NCBI GenBank assembly: GCA_903903715.1
Contig: CAIUZX010000083.1
Coordinates: 1 to 11,648 of the forward strand
Direction: 5' to 3'
DNA from: an uncultured Caulobacterales bacterium
GTDB taxonomy: Bacteria; Pseudomonadota; Alphaproteobacteria; Caulobacterales; Caulobacteraceae
Length of the DNA: 11,648 nucleotides
The notes beneath the pieces are model-generated. The model was not told the origin of the DNA, did no database searches, and saw only the letters and a program-made list of their open reading frames with translations. Made by a program: the position numbers and the translations under genes. Of this stretch, positions 6,151 to 11,648 are shown piece after piece; the first letter of the stretch is position 1; each line of letters begins with the position of its first letter.

Positions 6151-7100
6151 CCGACGCGCCGCACCTTCCGGTCTTGTTGAATGAAGTGCTTGAAGCCCTC
6201 GCGCCGCTTGAAGGGCGCAACGTGGTCGACGCCACGTTCGGGGCGGGCGGCTACACCCGCGCTCTGCTGCAGGCCGGCGCGCACGTGACAGCCTTCGACC
6301 GCGACCCCAGCGCCGCCGCCTTCGCCGCGCCTCTGCAAGCCGAGTTCGTCGGCCGTTTCCGCCTGCTGGAGCGCCGCTTCTCTGAACTCGAGGAGGGGCT
6401 CGCCGAGGCCGGGCAAGAGACCTGCGACGCGGTGGTGTTCGACATCGGCGTGTCGTCCATGCAGCTCGACGAGGCCGAGCGCGGCTTTTCCTTCATGCGC
6501 GACGGACCCCTCGACATGCGCATGGGCGCGGACGGCGAGACGGCGGCCGATCTCGTCAACACCGCCCCCGCCGAAGACCTCGCACGGATCTTCTGGGTCT
6601 ATGGAGAGGAGCGGGCGTCGCGCCGCATCGCCGCTGCGCTGGTCCGCCGCCGGTCCGAGGCGCCGTTCCTACGGACCCTTGATCTCGCCGAAGTGGTGGA
6701 GCGGGCGCTGGGCGGCCGCAAGGGCGCGCCCGTCCACCCGGCCACCCGGGTGTTCCAGGCGCTGCGCATCGCCGTGAACGATGAGCTGGGGGAGCTGGAA
6801 GCTGGCCTCTTCGCCGCCGAGCGGGTGCTGTCGCCAGGCGGTCGGCTGGCGGTCGTGACCTTCCACTCCCTCGAGGACCGGATCGTGAAGAGCTTCCTCG
6901 CCGAGCGGGCGGGACGCATTCCCGACGGCTCGCGTCACCTGCCGCCGAAGTCCAAGGGGGCGGCGCCCAGCTTCGAGCTTCCATTCGTCAAACCCCGCGC
7001 GCCCGGCCAGGCCGAGCTCGACGCCAATCCCCGCGCCCGGTCCGCCAAGATTCGCGCCGCGGTGCGCACAAATGCCCCTGTCTGGAGGAAGGCTGCATGA
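6147..7100 (+). CDS. rsmH: 16S rRNA (cytosine(1402)-N4)-methyltransferase RsmH (MraW)
   Basis: RsmH methylates N4 of C1402 in the decoding centre of 16S rRNA, using S-adenosylmethionine, in assembled 30S subunits. The 317-residue protein has the full family pattern: HLPVLLNEVLEAL at 6-18, the SAM-binding DATFGAGGYT at 28-37, FDRDP at 50-54, DIGVSSMQLD at 99-108, GFSFMRDGPLDMRM at 113-126, HPATRVFQALRIAVNDEL in the inserted helical domain region, and VTFHSLEDRIVK near the C-terminus. The start at 6147 is set by the ATGA overlap with mraZ and by GGGGGAGGGG upstream. A longer in-frame reading back to 5805 lies inside mraZ and is a shadow. It overlaps ftsL by four bases. It is a constant dcw neighbour although its role is in translation. 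Confidence 0.98.
   Translation: MTDAPHLPVLLNEVLEALAPLEGRNVVDATFGAGGYTRALLQAGAHVTAFDRDPSAAAFAAPLQAEFVGRFRLLERRFSELEEGLAEAGQETCDAVVFDIGVSSMQLDEAERGFSFMRDGPLDMRMGADGETAADLVNTAPAEDLARIFWVYGEERASRRIAAALVRRRSEAPFLRTLDLAEVVERALGGRKGAPVHPATRVFQALRIAVNDELGELEAGLFAAERVLSPGGRLAVVTFHSLEDRIVKSFLAERAGRIPDGSRHLPPKSKGAAPSFELPFVKPRAPGQAELDANPRARSAKIRAAVRTNAPVWRKAA
7083..7095 (+). promoter_or_regulatory. Ribosome binding site of ftsL
   Basis: TGGAGGAAGGCTG ends one base before the ftsL ATG at 7097 and lies inside the 3' end of rsmH. It decides the ftsL start and is identical over 13 bases to the ccrM ribosome binding site. Confidence 0.75.
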
Positions 7101-7513
7101 AAGACGCTGTCATCCGCTGGTTCCACTACCGTTTCCGCGGCGTGAGCCTCTTCGAGGTGGGCGCGCTCCTGTGCCTGTCCGGGCTGGTCATCGGCGTTTA
7201 TCTCGTGAAGGCGGGGGCAGGGCAGGAAGCGGCGCGCATCACCGCCCTCGACAGCGACATCCGCGCCGAGGAGCGCGACGTGCGGCGGCTGCGTGAGGAG
7301 GTCGCCCGACTGGAGCAGCCCGCGCGGATCGAGGCCATGTCCGAACGGTATCTTGGCCTGAAGCCTGTCACTCTGAAGCAGGAGCTGCGGGCCTCTGACC
7401 TGCCGATAGTGCTGGCCGCGCCGACATCCGCCGCGATGCATCAGGCGGCGGCTCAGCCTGCCCCGGCAACTTCGGGGCCTGCACTCACCCCCGGCGTGGA
7501 GGCGCAACGATGA
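7097..7513 (+). CDS. ftsL: Cell division protein FtsL
   Basis: FtsL is a small bitopic divisome protein that forms a periplasmic coiled coil with FtsB, recruits FtsQ partners, and activates FtsWI. The 138-residue product has a short basic cytoplasmic tail, one membrane segment at about 17-37 (SLFEVGALLCLSGLVIGVYL), a charged heptad-like coiled coil at about 44-75, and LEQPARIEAMSERYLGLKPV at 72-91, the conserved 'P-x-R-I-E-x-x-A/S-x-x-x-L-G-L' type ending of FtsL. A Pro/Ala-rich tail follows. Sequence conservation in this family is low, so the name rests on architecture, that motif, and the position between rsmH and ftsI. It overlaps both neighbours by ATGA. Confidence 0.88.
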   Translation: MKDAVIRWFHYRFRGVSLFEVGALLCLSGLVIGVYLVKAGAGQEAARITALDSDIRAEERDVRRLREEVARLEQPARIEAMSERYLGLKPVTLKQELRASDLPIVLAAPTSAAMHQAAAQPAPATSGPALTPGVEAQR

Positions 7514-9288
7514 GCGATCGTCCGGATCTCGTCGGCTATCACGCCCCGCCGACCCTTTCGCAAATCTGGCGGACGCTGATCGAGGTGCTGTGGCGCATCG
7601 AGCACGCGTTCGAACGGTCCCGGGAGCGGAACCGAGCCGTGGACGACACGCGGGTGCGCATCTTCGGCATCCTGATCCTGTTCTCCATGCTGTTCGCCGG
7701 GCTGGCGGTGAAGGCTGGGGCGGTGGCCCTGTTCTCGCATGTTGGCGGCGGGGTGGAAGGCGCGGCGGTGTCGCTCGCCCGGTCGGATCTGGTGGACCGC
7801 AACGGCCGGACCCTCGCCCTCGACGCCCCGCTGTACGGCGTCTATGTCGACGGCCGCCAGATCTGGGACGCTCAGGAGGCGGTCAACGCCTTGTCGACCG
7901 TGCTGCCGGCCGAGTCTGCGCAGAAAGTGGCGCACGCGGTGTCTATGCGGAGGATCGAGCTGATCCAGAGCGGCCTGACGATGGAGCAGAAGGACCGGGT
8001 CCATGATCTTGGCATCGTCGGGATCACGTTCCAGGATGAAGTGCGCCGGTCCTATCCGCTGGACCGTCAGGCGTCGCATATCGTCGGCTGGTCGGACTCC
8101 CAGGGACGCGGAGTCGCGGGGGCGGAGAAGGCCCTCGACGGCGATATTCGCGACGCGGCGGCGGGCGGCGGGCATATCCCGTTGTCGATCGACCTGCGCA
8201 TTCAGGCCGCCCTCGAATCCGAGCTGAAGCGGGCGATGGTCGACTACCAGGCGGTCAACGCGATCGGCGTGGTCACCAATATCCAGACCGGCGAAGTGCT
8301 CGCCATGGCCAATGCGCCGGACTTTGATCCCAATCACGTTGGAAACTTTGACCAAGCGGCCGTGACGAACCGCGCGGGCCTGTCGACCTACGAAATGGGC
8401 TCCACCTTCAAGATGTTCACCTTCGCCATGGCGCTGAACGAGCATGTGGCGAACCTGGACACGGTGGTGGACACCACCACGCCCCTGTTCGTCGGATCTC
8501 GGCAGATCCACGACGCGCACGTCGCGCCGCGCAATCTGACCATGGAGGAGGTGTTCCTCGAATCCTCCAACATCGGCACGGTCCGCCTGATGCGCCGTGC
8601 GGGCAGCCAGCGCCTGCACGACTATCTCAAGCGCTTCGGCATGCTGGACCGCGCCAGGATCGAGCTGAACGAATCCGCCCGGCCTCAGGTTCCGAAGGAT
8701 TGGAACGAGGATGTCGGCGCATCGGCGGCATTCGGTCACAATATTGCTGTAACGCCGCTTGCGGTGGCGCAGGGCGTCGGAGGACTGATGAACGGCGGAC
8801 GGCTGATCCCGCTCACGGTGCGCAGGCAAGTTTCGGACCGACCGGTCGCGGGCGAGCAGATCATTGCGCCGGAAACCTCGGCGATGATGCTCAAGCTGAT
8901 GCGCAAGAACGCGGTGGACGGCACGGGCCGTCACGCCGAAGCGGAAGCCCCCGGCTATCGGGTCGGCGGCAAGACCGGGTCGGCGGAAAAGGTCGTCGCG
9001 GGCAAGATCGCCCGCAAGCGCCTCTTCACCTCCTTCGCGGCGGTGTTCCCGACGGATGGCCCGCTGAACGCGCCACGCTACCTCGTGCTCGTTCTGCTTG
9101 ATGAGCCCAAGCCGACGGCGGCCAGCTCTGGCGGGACTCAAGCGGCCTGGAATGCGACTCCGACCGCGGGCCGGGTGATCAATCGCATCGCGCCGATGCT
9201 GGGCGTAAAGCGCGACCTCTCGGCCGCCTATCTTCCCAAGGGCCCTGAAAAGCCGCTGGTCGACGAAGTGAGCGCTGCGGATCAATGA
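7510..9288 (+). CDS. ftsI: Septal peptidoglycan transpeptidase FtsI (PBP3)
   Basis: FtsI is the class B penicillin-binding protein that cross-links septal peptidoglycan together with FtsW. The 592-residue protein has an unusually visible cytoplasmic tail of about 49 residues, a membrane anchor at about 50-68, a dimerisation/pedestal domain (SDLVDRNGRTLALD from about 91; RRSYPLDRQASHIVGW from about 179), and a transpeptidase domain. Its three catalytic motifs are intact: S298-T-F-K301 (nucleophile serine), S352-S-N354, and K488-T-G490. The start is set by the ATGA overlap with ftsL. It overlaps murE the same way. Length and motif spacing are normal for the alphaproteobacterial protein. Beta-lactams of the PBP3 class would be expected to bind S298. 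Confidence 0.97.
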   Translation: MSDRPDLVGYHAPPTLSQIWRTLIEVLWRIEHAFERSRERNRAVDDTRVRIFGILILFSMLFAGLAVKAGAVALFSHVGGGVEGAAVSLARSDLVDRNGRTLALDAPLYGVYVDGRQIWDAQEAVNALSTVLPAESAQKVAHAVSMRRIELIQSGLTMEQKDRVHDLGIVGITFQDEVRRSYPLDRQASHIVGWSDSQGRGVAGAEKALDGDIRDAAAGGGHIPLSIDLRIQAALESELKRAMVDYQAVNAIGVVTNIQTGEVLAMANAPDFDPNHVGNFDQAAVTNRAGLSTYEMGSTFKMFTFAMALNEHVANLDTVVDTTTPLFVGSRQIHDAHVAPRNLTMEEVFLESSNIGTVRLMRRAGSQRLHDYLKRFGMLDRARIELNESARPQVPKDWNEDVGASAAFGHNIAVTPLAVAQGVGGLMNGGRLIPLTVRRQVSDRPVAGEQIIAPETSAMMLKLMRKNAVDGTGRHAEAEAPGYRVGGKTGSAEKVVAGKIARKRLFTSFAAVFPTDGPLNAPRYLVLVLLDEPKPTAASSGGTQAAWNATPTAGRVINRIAPMLGVKRDLSAAYLPKGPEKPLVDEVSAADQ

Positions 9289-10766
9289 GTGTTGAGCCTG
9301 TCCGCCGATTGTCGGAACTGGTCCGGCGGCCCGTCGAGGTCGACCCGCTGATCGCGGGCGTGACCGCCGACAGCCGCAAGGTCGGGCCGGGCTATCTGTT
9401 TGCGGCGCTGCCGGGAACCACCACGGATGGACGCCGCTTCATCCCCATGGCGCTGGAAAAGGGCGCCGGCGCGGTGCTGGCCGATGACGACGGCGGAGAG
9501 CCGGGGGTGTTCGTGGGCGCGCCGCTGGTCCGCGCCGTGGATGTCCGCAGAGCCTACGCCCTCGCCGCCGGTCGCTTCTGGGGCGCGCAGCCCGAAGTCG
9601 TCGTGGCGGTCACCGGCACTAACGGCAAGACCTCTGTCGCCACCTTCTGCCGCCAGATCTTCAGCCGCCTGGGGCGCCGCGCGGCCAGTCTCGGCACGCT
9701 TGGACTTGAGCTGGAAGGCGAAGCGCTGACCGGTCCTGGCCTCACCACCCCGGACGCCGAAGCCGTGGCCCGCATGGCGGCGGATCTGGTCGGTCGGGGC
9801 GTGACCCACCTTGCCCTCGAGGCCTCGTCCCACGGCCTTGATCAGCGGCGGATCGACAGTCTGAACCTGAAGGCGGCGGGGTTCACCAACCTCACGCAGG
9901 ACCATCTCGACTATCACGGCGATATGGACAGCTATCGTCAGGCCAAGATGCGCCTGTTTGACACGCTTTGCCCGACCGGCGGGACGGCGGTGCTGAACGC
10001 CGACTCTCCCGAATTTCCCGCGTTTGCGGCGACGGCCTACCAGCGCGGGCAGTCGATCCTGTCGGTTGGCGCTGCGGGTCGCAGCCTGACCCTCGCAGAT
10101 CGACGAGCGGAGCCGGATGGCCAGACGCTGGTCCTGCGCTGGCGTGGGCGGGGCTATTCGGTGCGCCTGCCCCTCGCGGGCGCTTTCCAGGCGGCGAACG
10201 CGCTGGTGGCGGCGGGGCTGTGCATCGCGGCGGGCGAGGATGCGGATGCGGTCATCGACGCGCTGGGCTTTCTGAAGGGCGCGCCCGGACGGCTGCAGCG
10301 GATCGGCCGCTCGGCGGAGGGCGGGGAGGCCTATGTCGACTACGCGCACACGCCGGACGGTCTTGCGACCGTGCTGTCGGCGGTGCGCCCGCACGCCAAG
10401 GGCCGCGTCGCGGTGGTGTTCGGCGCCGGCGGCGACCGGGACGCGACCAAGCGGCCGCTGATGGGGCAGGCTGCAGCTGAAGGCGCGGACCTCATCATTG
10501 TGACCGACGACAATCCCCGCTCCGAGGATCCGGCCAAGATCCGGGCACAGGTGCTGGCGGGCTGCCCGAACGCGCTGGAAGTGGGCGACCGCCGCGCCGC
10601 CATCCGCGCGGCGGTGGAGCAACTCTGCGTTGGCGACGTGCTGGTGGTGGCGGGCAAGGGCCATGAGCAGGGTCAGACCATTGCGGGCGTTGTTCACCCC
10701 TTTGACGATGCGGCGGAGACGGCGGCGGCGCTGATCTCCCGCGGCGGCCTGGTCGGCGATGACTGA
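9285..10766 (+). CDS. murE: UDP-N-acetylmuramoyl-L-alanyl-D-glutamate--2,6-diaminopimelate ligase MurE
   Basis: MurE adds meso-diaminopimelate to UDP-MurNAc-L-Ala-D-Glu in the cytoplasm, using ATP. The 493-residue protein has the three Mur domains: an N-terminal UDP-substrate domain (DSRKVGPGYLFAALPG), a central ATPase domain with the P-loop GTNGKTS at 111-117 (K115), EASSHGLDQRR, and LDYHGDMDSYRQAK ending in K221, the expected carbamylated lysine, and a C-terminal domain. DNPR at 409-412 is the motif that marks meso-diaminopimelate rather than lysine as substrate, so the cell wall is of the usual Gram-negative type. The start overlaps ftsI by ATGA, and the stop overlaps murF by eight bases. 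Confidence 0.98.
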   Translation: MSVEPVRRLSELVRRPVEVDPLIAGVTADSRKVGPGYLFAALPGTTTDGRRFIPMALEKGAGAVLADDDGGEPGVFVGAPLVRAVDVRRAYALAAGRFWGAQPEVVVAVTGTNGKTSVATFCRQIFSRLGRRAASLGTLGLELEGEALTGPGLTTPDAEAVARMAADLVGRGVTHLALEASSHGLDQRRIDSLNLKAAGFTNLTQDHLDYHGDMDSYRQAKMRLFDTLCPTGGTAVLNADSPEFPAFAATAYQRGQSILSVGAAGRSLTLADRRAEPDGQTLVLRWRGRGYSVRLPLAGAFQAANALVAAGLCIAAGEDADAVIDALGFLKGAPGRLQRIGRSAEGGEAYVDYAHTPDGLATVLSAVRPHAKGRVAVVFGAGGDRDATKRPLMGQAAAEGADLIIVTDDNPRSEDPAKIRAQVLAGCPNALEVGDRRAAIRAAVEQLCVGDVLVVAGKGHEQGQTIAGVVHPFDDAAETAAALISRGGLVGDD

Positions 10767-11648
10767 GACGGCGCTTCCCCTCTGGACGGCGGACGAGATC
10801 GCTCTCGCGACCGCGGGGGGCGTCAGCGCGCCGTTCAACGCGACCGGCGTCTCCATCGACACCCGAACGCTGGAGCCGGGGGACCTGTTCGTCGCCCTGT
10901 CCGGCGCAAGGGACGGGCATGAGTTTGTGGCGCAGGCCATGGCCAAGGGGGCGAGCGGCGTGCTGGCCTCCCGGCCGGTCGAGGCGCCGCACGTGCTCGT
11001 CGGCGACGTGTTCGCGGGGCTGGAAGGCCTCGGCCGCGCGGCCCGTGCGCGGGCGGCGGGCGCCCTGTGCGCCGCGGTGACCGGCTCTGTCGGCAAGACG
11101 AGCGTCACCCAGGCCATCGGCGCCTGCCTCGCCGCCGCAGGCCATGGCCACGCCTCGGTCAAGTCCTACAACAATCATATCGGCGTGCCGCTGACCCTTG
11201 CGCGGATGCCGAGGGACACACGGCGCGGCGTCTTCGAGATCGGCATGAACCACGCCGATGAGATCACGCCCCTGACGCGCATGGTGAAGCCGAAGGTCGC
11301 GGTAGTGACGACGGTCGGGCCGGTCCACATCGAGAATTTCCCCGACGGAGAGATCGGCGTCGCGCGGGCCAAGGCGGAGATCTTCGACGGACTGGAGGCC
11401 AGCGGTCTTGCGGTCCTCAACGCCGACAACGCCTGGTTCGATCTTCTGTCCGAAGCTGCTCGTAATCGGGGCGCTGAGATTGTCCGCTTCGGGACCGGCG
11501 CTGATTGCGAAGCCCGTTTGATCGATCTCACGCCCGACGGTGAAGGGCAGATCGCATCCGCCGAGATCCATGGCCGCCCCGTGACCATCCGCCTCGCCCA
11601 GTCCGGCGCCCACTGGGGCCCGAACGCGCTGATGATCCTTCTCGCGAC
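10759..11648 (+). CDS. murF: UDP-N-acetylmuramoyl-tripeptide--D-alanyl-D-alanine ligase MurF (3' end outside the window)
   Basis: MurF ligates D-Ala-D-Ala to the UDP-MurNAc tripeptide, the last cytoplasmic step of precursor synthesis. The frame is open from the ATG at 10759 to the window edge, giving about 296 codons of a protein usually around 450-480. The N-terminal domain shows S-I-D-T-R-T-L-E-P-G-D-L-F-V-A-L, then the P-loop GSVGKTS with its lysine at residue 113, SYNNHIGVPLTLARMP, and EIGMNHADEI, all typical of MurF. The start lies eight bases inside murE. The C-terminal domain is not in view. Confidence 0.97.
   Translation, partial: MTETALPLWTADEIALATAGGVSAPFNATGVSIDTRTLEPGDLFVALSGARDGHEFVAQAMAKGASGVLASRPVEAPHVLVGDVFAGLEGLGRAARARAAGALCAAVTGSVGKTSVTQAIGACLAAAGHGHASVKSYNNHIGVPLTLARMPRDTRRGVFEIGMNHADEITPLTRMVKPKVAVVTTVGPVHIENFPDGEIGVARAKAEIFDGLEASGLAVLNADNAWFDLLSEAARNRGAEIVRFGTGADCEARLIDLTPDGEGQIASAEIHGRPVTIRLAQSGAHWGPNALMILLA

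Noticed and set aside
8000..9000. GANTC sites within ftsI as regulatory elements
   Set aside because: Several occur (for example 8095, 8111, 8215, 8560, 8671) but in coding sequence with no promoter context.
7453..9285. 610-residue open frame antisense to ftsI
   Set aside because: It is composed of Arg/His/Asp-rich sequence typical of the complement of a GC-rich gene, with no recognisable domain, while the sense frame is a complete FtsI.
9282..11162. 626-residue open frame antisense to murE and murF
   Set aside because: Same reason: low-complexity shadow of GC-biased codons opposite two clear Mur ligases.

Overview
The window looks like chromosomal DNA from a GC-rich alphaproteobacterium of the Caulobacterales (Caulobacter/Brevundimonas type). 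The evidence is a full-length CcrM (GANTC adenine methyltransferase) with its C-terminal DNA-binding domain, a CtrA-like box and GANTC sites in front of it, and a mraZ-rsmH-ftsL-ftsI-murE-murF division/cell-wall (dcw) cluster whose MurE and FtsL are alphaproteobacterial in character. The genus is inferred from protein resemblance, not from a search.

Left part (1-2608): the 3' two-thirds of mutY (+) meets, tail to tail, a NodB-type polysaccharide deacetylase (-); their stop codons share one TTAA. Upstream of the deacetylase on the same strand lies ccrM. CcrM methylates GANTC after replication and thereby times expression of cell-cycle genes.

Middle (2609-5410): a 131-base divergent regulatory region carries a CtrA-type box flanked by two GANTC sites. 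It separates ccrM from a rightward two-gene unit: a group II PLP-dependent decarboxylase and, overlapping it by 26 bases, a protein with a TPR-like N-terminus and an ATP-grasp-like C-terminus. The pair suggests an uncharacterised 'make an amine, then ligate something' pathway. It is the least understood part of the window. A strong intrinsic terminator follows.

Right part (5411-11648): a 254-base gap holds the terminator and, 36 bases before mraZ, three TGGGN boxes on the lower strand at exact 10-base spacing, matching the known MraZ operator pattern, with a CtrA-like sequence superimposed. Then mraZ, rsmH, ftsL, ftsI, murE and murF run without any intergenic base: four successive ATGA overlaps and one 8-base overlap. 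murF runs off the right edge. Together these encode the autoregulator of the cluster, 16S rRNA m4C1402 methylation, divisome assembly and septal transpeptidation, and the addition of meso-diaminopimelate and D-Ala-D-Ala to the peptidoglycan precursor. No RNA genes, insertion sequences, CRISPR arrays or phage genes were seen.
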